7,434 nt of DNA from Saprospiraceae bacterium UBA7328 (GCA_002471345.1 DKPS01000220.1:514-7947), one strand, 5' to 3'; shown: positions 1 to 6,847, counted from the first letter of the stretch. A program made the numbers and translations. The notes: generated by a model from the sequence alone, not told the origin.

Positions 1-705
1 ACTTGTACCTCCTGATGTGAAGGTTCCAACTAAAATTAGGTCCTCACCTTCACAATTCATTGTAACATGATTCGCACTTACTGTTGGAATAGTATTAGAC
101 ACAATTGTTGCAGAACTACTCGCTGCACATCCATTTAGATCCGATACTGTAACAGTATAAGTACCACCGATAAGGTCGGTGATGTCCTCCGTCGTTTCCG
201 CATTACTCCATAAGTAATCATAGTTTCCACTTCCTCCTGTAACTGTAAGATCAATATTACCTGAATTTTCACCATCACAGATAGGACCACCTGTATTCAA
301 CCATATGACAGGTTGCTCCTTTATGTCAATATTTATAGTTGAGCTACTTGTACATCCTTGATTATCAGTAACTACAAGTGTATAAAGACCAGAATCTGCT
401 GCAGTAGCTGCTACAATGGATTCATCAGGTGTTGAACGGGAAAAGCTATTGGGGCCAGTCCAACTCCATGCAGTAGCTGATAAGCTAGTACCAGAACCAG
501 TAAAACTTCCCATTAGACTCAAAGTCTCACCCTCACATACTGGATGATTACTTGAAATGCTAATGAGGGGTGAATTACCTGGAGGGCATTGCCCCTTCCC
601 CATTTGCTGGACAAATATCAACATAGCAATGAGCCAAATGAATTGCCATTTGTACCCGCTGTAAGAATTCGTTCTGCTCGTTAGTCGTTGTGTAAGTTTA
701 CGCAT
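1..705 (-). CDS. Secreted Ig-like/SprB-repeat surface protein, N-terminal part (cut by window edge)
   Basis: The frame is open from an ATG at 705-703 to base 1 with no stop, so only the first 235 residues are visible. Residues 1-39 look like a signal peptide with a long basic n-region, a hydrophobic core at about 20-33 (WQFIWLIAMLIFV) and likely cleavage after GKGQ at 36-39. Residues 46-128 form an Ig-like domain with VCEGETLSL (Cys57) and the ADSGLYTLVVTDNQGC signature (Cys118). Residues 133-203 match a SprB repeat: GSGNYDYLWSN, then GGTYTVTVSDLNGC, with Cys143 and Cys193 as a possible disulfide pair. A second Ig-like domain begins near 207 (NCEGEDLILVG, Cys218). Proteins of this build in Bacteroidota are typically very long, cell-surface or secreted, and carry a C-terminal type IX sorting domain; that end lies outside the window, so T9SS export is inference. 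Adhesion is the usual suggestion and is not shown here. The domain classes are fairly sure, the specific role unknown. Confidence 0.88.
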   Translation of the reverse strand, partial: MRKLTQRLTSRTNSYSGYKWQFIWLIAMLIFVQQMGKGQCPPGNSPLISISSNHPVCEGETLSLMGSFTGSGTSLSATAWSWTGPNSFSRSTPDESIVAATAADSGLYTLVVTDNQGCTSSSTINIDIKEQPVIWLNTGGPICDGENSGNIDLTVTGGSGNYDYLWSNAETTEDITDLIGGTYTVTVSDLNGCAASSSATIVSNTIPTVSANHVTMNCEGEDLILVGTFTSGGTS

Positions 706-1142
706 AGCGATTTTTGGTTTTATTATGCTATGCACACAAAAGCCAAGTATTGCGCCAAACTCTATTACAAATAATGGAAAATTATAATATACGTCATATT
801 ACATTTTATCAATATGCATAAACGTCACAAAATCAATTTTTTCTGATTTGATATGAGAGAAAAAAAAATGTGAAAAATTTGAGGCGAAAAAACGCCTATT
901 TCTTGAAAAAGCCTGTTTTATTGCATTTCTAGAGTTATCCATCATATAAATTAGTTTGATATATATGATTCACAAATGGCTAGATTGGGACTAAGTAAAA
1001 GCCAGACATAAATTCGAAATTACAGGTAAAACCTTGCTTTATATTCTATATTTTGAGTGATACAAACCATTATTTTTATTCTTCAATAAATCAACAATTG
1101 AAGCCAGATTTCGTACTTTGGGCAGAGCACATTTAAAAGAAT
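706..1142. other. Intergenic region between divergent genes
   Basis: These 437 bases separate the divergent starts at 705 and 1143 and must hold both promoters. The stretch is very A/T-rich with several poly-A/T runs (for example 861-868). I find no convincing coding frame, tRNA or riboswitch. I also see no exact Bacteroidota TAnnTTTG element at a suitable place for either gene; near matches have a spacer off by one (TATATTTTG at 1047-1055 on plus, TAGAGTTTG on minus around 758-766). The only ordered element is the AGGCG/CGCCT hairpin at 882-897, listed separately. Confidence 0.6.
882..897. repeat. Short GC-rich hairpin, AGGCG-A6-CGCCT
   Basis: A perfect 5-bp stem encloses a six-A loop, inside an otherwise A/T-only gap between divergent genes. 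Read on the minus strand the stem is followed by CAAATTTTTC, which gives it a weak intrinsic-terminator look. No gene points into it from either side, so a terminator here would imply an unannotated transcript; it may also be chance. Confidence 0.35.
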
Positions 1143-2372
1143 ATGAAGTATTTCCATACACTCCTCTGTCTGTTTTTATCTCTTTCTTTTGTTCATTCTC
1201 AGAAGGTGTTTCCTGATAAAATGTATGCATTGATCAATGCTCAAATTGTGGATATAGAAAGTGAAACGATTAAAACTGGGACTGTATGGATAAAGAATGG
1301 TATTATAGAAAATATTGATTATCAAGGAATTAAGGTCCCTGATATTTATGAGATTGTAGACCTGGAGCATTCTTTTCTTCTACCAGGAATGATAGATGTT
1401 CATACTCACCTCAATAACCTAAAAGCGGCAAAACGTGCTTTGATGTCAGGTGTAACAACAGTGAGAAGTGCAAGTGTTCCTGCTTTTCAGGATGTAAGCA
1501 TCAGTGAGATGGTAGTTAATGGGCAATTAGAAGGACCTGATATGATTCCTTGTGGTGTATATGTCACTCCTTTTTTAAATGAAAATATTCTTGCTGATCC
1601 TAGGCTAGGTGTATTGAGAGGTCCTGTTGACGAAGAAGGTGAATTAAGACATCTCGTAAAAATAAATATAGATAGAGGAGCAAAAGTCATCAAAACTAGA
1701 GGAACAGAAAGAGCAGGCCTTCCTGAGACTGATCCAAGAAAACAAACTTATACTAAAGAACAGCTAGGATGGGTAGTGGATGAAGCCAACAAACATAATG
1801 TGCCAGTAATTATCCATGCGCATGGAGATGAAGGAGCTAGAGCTGCTGTAGAAGCTGGAGCAAGAAGTATAGAGCATGGTACTTTTCTGAGTGATGAGAC
1901 ACTGATGTTAATGAAAGAAAAGGATGTGTTTCTAGTACCGACTTATATCACCCTCTTAGACCTCACAGAACCAGGAGGTGACTATGAACATCCAGTATTA
2001 GAGATGAGAGGGAAGTATATGGTACCCAAAAGTGAAAGGACGATTAAAGCTGCAATAAGGATAGGTGTAAAAATAGCCACCGGTGCTGATAATCGTTATG
2101 CTGAAAAAACTACAAGTAGGGTTTCGATGGAAGTAGAGGAGTTTAGAAGGCTAGGGATGGAAGCCTGGCATGCTTTAAAAACAACGACATCACTTGCTGC
2201 CGAACTATTAGACATCAATAGCTCAACTGGCCAAATAAAAGTAGGATATGAGGCAGATTTGATAGCCATTCCAGACAATCCTATTGAAGACACCAAAGCT
2301 CTACAGGATGTGGTGATGGTAATGAGTAATGGAAATATGTCTTTATTGAGATTACCTTTTGGAATAAAATAG
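1143..2372 (+). CDS. Exported metal-dependent amidohydrolase (imidazolonepropionase / Xaa-Pro dipeptidase-like)
   Basis: A 409-residue protein of the amidohydrolase superfamily, normal full length for the imidazolonepropionase-like/prolidase-like group. Residues 1-20 (ending FVHSQ) are a signal peptide, so the enzyme probably acts in the periplasm or outside the cell. A small beta-sandwich segment follows (ALINAQIVDIES, about 29-40). The metal ligands expected of the family are all present in order: HTH at 87-89 after PGMIDV; a candidate carboxylated lysine, Lys184, in KVIKTRGT; His227 in VIIHAHGDE; His245 in SIEHGTF; and Asp316 in ATGADNRY, where many relatives have GTD. The closing sandwich strand is GYEADLIAIPDNP (368-380). 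A binuclear metal hydrolase acting on a cyclic amide or a dipeptide is expected, but the substrate cannot be read from the sequence. The ATG at 1143 is favoured because it directly begins the signal peptide. The gene stands alone, divergent from the SprB-type gene and convergent with the SRPBCC gene, whose stop codon abuts its own. Confidence 0.9.
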   Translation: MKYFHTLLCLFLSLSFVHSQKVFPDKMYALINAQIVDIESETIKTGTVWIKNGIIENIDYQGIKVPDIYEIVDLEHSFLLPGMIDVHTHLNNLKAAKRALMSGVTTVRSASVPAFQDVSISEMVVNGQLEGPDMIPCGVYVTPFLNENILADPRLGVLRGPVDEEGELRHLVKINIDRGAKVIKTRGTERAGLPETDPRKQTYTKEQLGWVVDEANKHNVPVIIHAHGDEGARAAVEAGARSIEHGTFLSDETLMLMKEKDVFLVPTYITLLDLTEPGGDYEHPVLEMRGKYMVPKSERTIKAAIRIGVKIATGADNRYAEKTTSRVSMEVEEFRRLGMEAWHALKTTTSLAAELLDINSSTGQIKVGYEADLIAIPDNPIEDTKALQDVVMVMSNGNMSLLRLPFGIK

Positions 2373-2759
2373 TCAACCTAATAACCATCTCAACGTTTTG
2401 ACCCAAGAACTCCATCTAGTCTTCTTGGGTGTCGAATTAAATAAATTTTCGACTTTATCGAAAGCATCTTCGATAAGCGCATCGTGAAGATGCTTGATAG
2501 CAACAAGCCATTGCAAAGTGGCCAATACACCTCTTGTCTCCATGTCAATCGTATGTCTTATAGTTGTATTCGAATCATTTTCCTCAAAAAATTCTAGCTT
2601 ATGTATTCCATCGAAGTTATTAGGAGAAGTAAATTGAAATTCAACAAGTTGGTCGTCCACAATCCTTTTCACAATATACTTGATAGGTCCATGACCTCCT
2701 TTCGCTCCTAGCATCAAGCCTTCCCTGAATCTCATAGCTGGCCAATTTCTATCGGCCAT
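2373..2759 (-). CDS. SRPBCC-family protein, C-terminal 128 codons of a frameshifted gene
   Basis: As it stands this frame encodes 128 residues. It contains motifs of a START/polyketide-cyclase-like (SRPBCC) family: WPAMRF (6-11), GAKGGHGPIKYIV (18-30), a DGIHKLEF strand (50-57), and a C-terminal helix with KHLHDALIEDAFDKVENLF (89-107). These proteins form a helix-grip fold with a hydrophobic pocket; the ligand of this subgroup is not known to me. The N-terminal strand and helix of the fold are absent from this frame, which has a stop two codons before the ATG (2768-2766). The missing piece lies immediately upstream in another frame (2848-2747). The first four residues (MADR) are therefore probably not native, and the true product would be 158 residues. 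The gene is likely inactive in this sequence, or the sequence has a one-base error. The extreme C-terminus is basic and aromatic (RWSSWVKTLRWLLG). The final codons abut the stop of the convergent amidohydrolase. Confidence 0.72.
   Translation of the reverse strand: MADRNWPAMRFREGLMLGAKGGHGPIKYIVKRIVDDQLVEFQFTSPNNFDGIHKLEFFEENDSNTTIRHTIDMETRGVLATLQWLVAIKHLHDALIEDAFDKVENLFNSTPKKTRWSSWVKTLRWLLG
2401..2430 (+). terminator. Candidate terminator hairpin downstream of the amidohydrolase
   Basis: ACCCAAGAA (2401-2409) and TTCTTGGGT (2422-2430) form a perfect 9-bp stem with a 12-base loop, beginning 29 bases after the amidohydrolase stop. It lies inside the last codons of the convergent SRPBCC gene, because the two stop codons abut and leave no free spacer. 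The downstream T-run is weak (AATTAAATAAATTTTC), so termination efficiency is uncertain. Confidence 0.4.
2455..2495. repeat. Two overlapping, mutually exclusive inverted repeats inside the SRPBCC gene
   Basis: TTATCGAA (2455-2462) pairs with TTCGATAA (2469-2476) across 6 bases. AAGCATCTTC (2462-2471) pairs with GAAGATGCTT (2486-2495) across 14 bases. The pairings share bases, so only one can form at a time. Both lie in the part encoding the C-terminal helix (HLHDALIEDAFDKV). They may be additional convergent-end structure or a by-product of codon sequence. Confidence 0.35.
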
Positions 2760-2848
2760 ATCTTGTCATTTTTGGAAGACAGGGTATTAAATAAAGGGGA
2801 AATTTTATGAAGAGGTTGAGCAATAGTGCGACTATGAATATTAAGCAT
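2747..2848 (-). pseudogene. Displaced N-terminal segment of the SRPBCC gene (frame -1 relative to the rest)
   Basis: From an ATG at 2848-2846, 34 codons read MLNIHSRTIAQPLHKI, then SPLFNTLSSKNDKIWPIE. This is the typical opening of the SRPBCC subgroup whose next residues are WPAMRF. In this frame translation continues for only four codons (IGQL) to a TGA. The WPAMRF continuation begins at 2744 in the neighbouring frame. Inserting one A in the AAA run at 2746-2748 gives IWPIE-N-WPAMRF without a break and a 158-residue protein. The join is my inference from family resemblance and needs a homologue alignment. An in-frame TAA lies 17 codons upstream of the ATG (near 2899-2897), so 2848 is the only sensible ATG start. 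Confidence 0.7.
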
Positions 2849-2877
2849 TTCATAGAAAAAAACAGCATATACTCCTC

Positions 2878-2930
2878 TTTGCTTAGCACTTCTTACTTAA
2901 ACATTAAAGCACGAAATACAGCTGAGCAAA
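2878..2930. repeat. Imperfect inverted repeat between the DUF2892 and SRPBCC genes
   Basis: TTTGCTTAGC (2878-2887) and GCTGAGCAAA (2921-2930) pair at 9 of 10 positions, the exception being a G-T-type mismatch, across 33 bases. It fills most of the 87-base gap between the DUF2892 stop and the SRPBCC start. No T-run follows on the minus strand, so an ordinary terminator is unlikely; a processing structure or chance is possible. Confidence 0.3.
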
Positions 2931-2935
2931 AATTC

Positions 2936-3151
2936 TTAAGCTAGTTTTTCAGGCACATCACATGTATCCATTCCAATTATTGAATAAATAGGGCAAAAAC
3001 TCATCAAACTTGTCAATGCGAATATCATTGCTACAACTATTAAAACTGTACCAAGAGTACTAGAAATAACACCCGTAAAGAATAAATAACAGATTACAGC
3101 TGCAACAATGAATCGAAAGATTCTGTCGATAGTACCTACATTCTTTTTCAT
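2936..3151 (-). CDS. DUF2892 / YgaP-like small inner-membrane protein
   Basis: A 71-residue protein with the full signature of the DUF2892 (YgaP-like transmembrane) family. It opens MKKNVGTIDRIFRFIVAAVI, where NVGTIDR and the following R are conserved. Two membrane segments follow at about 11-29 and 33-51, then the conserved FCPIYSIIGMDTC at 52-64 with Cys53 and Cys64. Length and ends are normal for the stand-alone form. In other bacteria this domain is also found fused to rhodanese (YgaP), and stand-alone copies often sit with sulfur-, redox- or Fnr-regulated genes, but the biochemical role is unknown. It is co-oriented with the SRPBCC gene 87 bases downstream, so they may be co-transcribed. 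A perfect Fnr-like palindrome is centred about 95 bases upstream of its start, which suggests oxygen or redox control (inference). Confidence 0.9.
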   Translation of the reverse strand: MKKNVGTIDRIFRFIVAAVICYLFFTGVISSTLGTVLIVVAMIFALTSLMSFCPIYSIIGMDTCDVPEKLA

Positions 3152-3237
3152 ATTAGTAAATTATTAGTGAAGAGTAATATTCTACTTTTAATTTATACCT
3201 TTCTTTGTATGGATGTGATGACAGTGATCATTTACTT

Positions 3238-3255
3238 AATTGATAATGATCAATT
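3238..3255. promoter_or_regulatory. Fnr/Crp-type operator, perfect palindrome
   Basis: AATTGATAATGATCAATT contains TTGAT-AATG-ATCAA, an exact match to the Fnr-type consensus TTGAT-N4-ATCAA, with two more symmetric bases on each side (7-bp arms). Its centre is about 95 bases upstream of the DUF2892 start and 147 upstream of the plus-strand gene at 3394. A TATAAAT on the minus strand (3197-3191) would put a start point roughly 60 bases from the box centre, an activator-type distance, but that promoter assignment is speculative. A second overlapping inverted repeat, TGATCATT (3225-3232) with AATGATCA (3245-3252), shares its right arm. Confidence 0.6.
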
Positions 3256-3348
3256 TAGAAATTAAGATTCAAGTCTTTAATCCGCTTTTTTGTTGCTGAG
3301 GTCTTCGGCCGATTAAATTGGTAAAATAATCGAACAAGAGAGAAATAG

Positions 3349-3356
3349 TATTTTTG
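3349..3356 (+). promoter_or_regulatory. Bacteroidota -7-like promoter element (TAnnTTTG)
   Basis: TATTTTTG matches the primary-sigma -7 consensus of Bacteroidota and sits 37 bases before the ATG at 3394, implying a short 5' leader of about 30 bases. The nearest upstream TTG (3318-3320) is 28 bases away, longer than the usual spacing, so the -33 half is not supported. Confidence 0.4.
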
Positions 3357-3393
3357 TCAATCCGATTTAGCTTCCAAAATCAAAGATTATAGA

Positions 3394-6300
3394 ATGCGAT
3401 CAGCTGGTGTCTTTTGCTTCATTTTATTCTTTTGCCAAAATTCATTTTCCCAGAATATCAAAAGTTTTGAAATCAAAGATCAAGATACCCATGAACCTAT
3501 CGAACATGCATTCATCTTCATAGAAAATACATCTATAGGCACTACGACTGATCGGGACGGGAAAGCTATACTTGACCTTGGCAATCAGAGTAATTATACC
3601 ATTGTCATCACTCATCTCCTCTATGAAAACTATATTCTTAGTCATACACAATTGAGAGGTGAAACACTTTTTGTTTCCATGGTATCGAAGACTCTTACTT
3701 TAGATGAAGTGACTGTAAAGACTAAAAAATCTAATCAGAAAAAGAGAAAAAGATGGATAAAGAAATTTGAAAAAGCCTTCATTGGAGAAAAGGTTTCTGC
3801 TAGGAAGGTCAAATTCCTTAATCCAGAAGCAATATGGTTTGAAGAAACGGACTCCACCCTCAATGTTTATGCTGTTGATAATTTGAAACTCTGGAATAAA
3901 GAGATGGGCTATCGAGTTCTAATTGCATTAGAAGAATTTTCAATTTCAATCGAGAACGATATTAAATATGTCGGCAAATTATTTTTTGATGATATCAAAG
4001 AAGAGCAAAAAAATCAAAATAAAATAGATGAAAGAAGAGAAAAAAGTTATTTAGAATCAAGACATCTTTTCTTTCGTTCATTGATTCAAAGACATCCGAT
4101 AAATGAGAAGCTTTTTGAATATGGAATCACTTCTATTTCTTCTAGTGATAGCTTAAAATATAGCACCACCTCATTTGATGAATTAAATTGGAAATATGGA
4201 TCTATAGCTGACACACTCCTATTACCAGGGTATCTGACGGTGATCAACAAGTATCGCTCATTCAGATCATTTGTATCAAGAGGGGCATCAGGCAAATCAT
4301 ATAAAAACACACCCGCTACTACTTTCTTAAAATCTAAATCTGGTAGATTTATCATAAGTCATGATGGTTATCTTTTAAATCAAAGGGAAGTTGAAGAATC
4401 TGGATATTGGACATCATTCAGAATGGCAATGGAATTACCCAAAGACTACAAAGGAGGGATAATATTCAATTCAAAAAATGCCAAAATAAGTATAGACAAG
4501 ATTCTCCATTACCCGTCGCTTCATTCTCCAGAAAAAGTGTACTTACATACGAATAAAAACTACTTCACTCCTTACGAGACACTTTGGATAAAAGGGTATT
4601 TAGTGGATGGAGTGGATCACAAACCAAGTACTAAAAGTGCAGTTGTCTATATTGATTTGATAGATTCAAAAAGTAAGATCGTAAAGACGTGGCTCTTGCA
4701 CAAAGATAAAGACTTAAGAGCAGATTACACATGGCATCCGAAGCAAACTGCAGGAGAATACCGGCTTCGAGCATATACAAATCATATGCGTAATCAAGGA
4801 TCTGATTTCTTTTTTGAAAAAATCATTTCTCTTCAAAGCTTGACAGATGGCACCAGCATTCAAACCTCCGAGGCACTTATAAAAGAGAATAAAGCACTTG
4901 ATATCGCATTCTTCCCAGAAGGTGGAGATTTGATAAATGGACTTACCTCTCAAGTTGCATTTCTAGCAAAAGATGAATCAGGACAAATAGTAAAGATCAA
5001 TGGTAAAATTGAAACCAAAAAAGGAAAGATTATAACTGAAGTAAAGAGTACACATAAAGGAATGGGACTATTTCATATAACTCCTCATAACGAGGAAGAA
5101 TATGTGTTAACCACAAAATACCATGGAGAGATTCAAAAATACGATCTACCGAATGTGTTCTCTTCTGGATTATCGATAGGGGTCAATCCCACAAGGAAAG
5201 ACGAAATCTTTATCACGATCGGATCGAGTAATAATGAGCTCCTTAAAAATGCATACATCATTGGACATGTGCGAGGAAATTTAATCATCTATGAGTCTGA
5301 TCTTGAAAATGCTAAATCCTTGAAAATTGCCAAATCATCATTGCCTTCTGGAATTATACATTTGACTCTTTTTGATGGACAAGACAGACCTCAAGCAGAA
5401 AGATTATTCTTTAATGATCATAATTATGAAAGAGAAATCATCAATGTGACCACTGATAGAAGCAATGAAAAATTGAAAAATGAAATTAACCTCCTTTTCC
5501 AGCTTGACAGTAATCTTATTGCAGACAATGTTGATATCTCTGCTAAAGTCAATAATAAGTTCTTTCAGCGTTCTGGAGAGGAAGAAGTAAACATTAAAAA
5601 TTATTTGCTCCTCCAGTCCGACCTATTTCATATTATTCCTAACATTCAATTTTATCTAAAAGATATAAGTAAAGCAAAACGGTATTATTTAGATCTCATC
5701 CTACGCTGTTCTGAGTGGCGTAGATTTACATGGAAGGATCAACTCAATAATGATTCAATAACATTTAAATATCCTTTCGAACAGGGATATACAATATCAG
5801 GACATTCTTCTAAGAAAGAAAACTCCGATCCAGTTAGAGCTAAAATAATGATCAATTCTTTGGACTCAAGCATACTCTTTGATCACATAGAAACTGATGA
5901 TCAAGGTGTTTTTTCTTTTACTAATCTACCTTACTTTGATACTATATCCTATATCATCCAAGGACGAATAGATGATGGAAAAATTGAAAGTTCAGATGAT
6001 ATCTCTAAAATAGATGGCAATCGGCTTTTGGATATCCACCTGGATAGCATTAGTCCGACAATTTCAAACGTATCTCCTTCAAAATTCTATGAAGAAACCC
6101 AACATCAATCTTCATTTTCTGAAAATCAAATGTCAACTCTAAAAGAACACTATCGATGGAAATTAGAAAATGACACCAGTATATGGAGTCTTGATATTGA
6201 TGAGATCCAAATCACTACTTCTAGGCCATACACCACTAACAGGACCACTGGACAAGGCAAATTCTACAATTTGGATTATGCCGATTGGGTCGCTCCTGAA

Positions 6301-6840
6301 CTGAGTGGGACAAGGCTACTGACCAAAATAGCACCATCCAGAAGCTACTATTCTGGAGCTGAAGGAAAGCTTTATTCAATAATAGTAAATAGAAAAGGTG
6401 AAATAGTGTATGTACCTATGCAGATCATAGTGGACGGCATGGGCTATGAACCTGGAGGGTCTAATGCTTTGCCCTTTTTAAATTTAACAGCTGATCAAAT
6501 TGAAACCATTTATGTAGGTAAAGCATTTGTAGAAGTCCGCACAAGAAGCATGTCAAGAAGTAGAGAAAAATATTTAGATAGTGGAATCATTCATTTTACT
6601 CATCTTGGATATACAGCAGCTAGAGCGTTTTCTCGGCCTAATTCCATGTCCTCAAAATATCATTCAAATGAAACTGTATTTTGGGATCCTCATCTTCCAT
6701 TCGATGAACACGGAAAAGCTAATATTACATTTGACAGCGAAGACGACAGTTCTTCTTACATCATCAAATTAGAAGGTATATCTGATTCTGGAAAAATAAT
6801 AAACTATAGGTTCGATCTTTCAGGAGCAGAATTGAAATAA
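3394..6840 (+). CDS. Large envelope protein: CarboxypepD_reg-like + MG2 (alpha-2-macroglobulin) + degenerate TonB-plug-like domain
   Basis: A 1148-residue exported protein. Residues 1-20 are a signal peptide (ending NSFSQ). Residues 21-103 are a CarboxypepD_reg-like beta-sandwich ending in DEVTVKTKK, the usual junction in this family, then a very basic linker (109-123). A Bacteroidota-specific region follows (WIKKFEKAFIGE, FLNPEAIWFEE, later ESGYWTSFRMAMELPKDY). From about 379, PEKVYLHTNKNYFTPYETLW begins an MG2 domain, and FFPEGGDLINGL (506-517) starts a further macroglobulin-like domain. WRRFTW and the LLLQSDL region precede a second regulatory-like sandwich at about 798-865. The C-terminal part has a plug-like core (QIIVDGMGYEPG, 1010-1021; ADQIETIYVGKA after it) and the closing VFWDPHLPFDEHGKANITF near 1095. 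There is no outer-membrane barrel. Related proteins are annotated as TonB-plug or carboxypeptidase-regulatory proteins; a role in surface transport or macromolecule handling is guesswork. No operon partner is evident. Confidence 0.85.
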   Translation: MRSAGVFCFILFFCQNSFSQNIKSFEIKDQDTHEPIEHAFIFIENTSIGTTTDRDGKAILDLGNQSNYTIVITHLLYENYILSHTQLRGETLFVSMVSKTLTLDEVTVKTKKSNQKKRKRWIKKFEKAFIGEKVSARKVKFLNPEAIWFEETDSTLNVYAVDNLKLWNKEMGYRVLIALEEFSISIENDIKYVGKLFFDDIKEEQKNQNKIDERREKSYLESRHLFFRSLIQRHPINEKLFEYGITSISSSDSLKYSTTSFDELNWKYGSIADTLLLPGYLTVINKYRSFRSFVSRGASGKSYKNTPATTFLKSKSGRFIISHDGYLLNQREVEESGYWTSFRMAMELPKDYKGGIIFNSKNAKISIDKILHYPSLHSPEKVYLHTNKNYFTPYETLWIKGYLVDGVDHKPSTKSAVVYIDLIDSKSKIVKTWLLHKDKDLRADYTWHPKQTAGEYRLRAYTNHMRNQGSDFFFEKIISLQSLTDGTSIQTSEALIKENKALDIAFFPEGGDLINGLTSQVAFLAKDESGQIVKINGKIETKKGKIITEVKSTHKGMGLFHITPHNEEEYVLTTKYHGEIQKYDLPNVFSSGLSIGVNPTRKDEIFITIGSSNNELLKNAYIIGHVRGNLIIYESDLENAKSLKIAKSSLPSGIIHLTLFDGQDRPQAERLFFNDHNYEREIINVTTDRSNEKLKNEINLLFQLDSNLIADNVDISAKVNNKFFQRSGEEEVNIKNYLLLQSDLFHIIPNIQFYLKDISKAKRYYLDLILRCSEWRRFTWKDQLNNDSITFKYPFEQGYTISGHSSKKENSDPVRAKIMINSLDSSILFDHIETDDQGVFSFTNLPYFDTISYIIQGRIDDGKIESSDDISKIDGNRLLDIHLDSISPTISNVSPSKFYEETQHQSSFSENQMSTLKEHYRWKLENDTSIWSLDIDEIQITTSRPYTTNRTTGQGKFYNLDYADWVAPELSGTRLLTKIAPSRSYYSGAEGKLYSIIVNRKGEIVYVPMQIIVDGMGYEPGGSNALPFLNLTADQIETIYVGKAFVEVRTRSMSRSREKYLDSGIIHFTHLGYTAARAFSRPNSMSSKYHSNETVFWDPHLPFDEHGKANITFDSEDDSSSYIIKLEGISDSGKIINYRFDLSGAELK

Positions 6841-6847
6841 TCTGCAA

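Noticed and set aside
1034..1055. TTG (1034) and TATATTTTG (1047) as a promoter for the amidohydrolase.
   Set aside because: The -7 spacing is off by one base and the two halves are only about 10 bases apart, far from the usual Bacteroidota geometry.
1039..1370. Minus-strand open frames of about 63-64 residues overlapping the amidohydrolase start.
   Set aside because: They are antisense to the amidohydrolase leader and signal peptide, show no recognisable domain, and look like shadows of the real gene.
2749..2868. A 39-residue hydrophobic open frame on the minus strand (starting MLFFSMKCLIF) with GAGGAG three bases before the ATG.
   Set aside because: It overlaps the displaced N-terminal SRPBCC segment, whose family resemblance is much stronger; the spacing is short, Shine-Dalgarno use is weak in Bacteroidota, and the hydrophobicity follows from T-rich DNA read in another frame.
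3305..3312. TCGGCCGA palindrome in the leader region of the large gene.
   Set aside because: An isolated 8-base palindrome with no flanking symmetry or repeat copies; expected by chance at this scale.
3394..6840. Calling the large protein a complete TonB-dependent receptor.
   Set aside because: The chain ends about 130 residues after the plug-like core, leaving no room for a beta-barrel, and most of the protein is macroglobulin-like.
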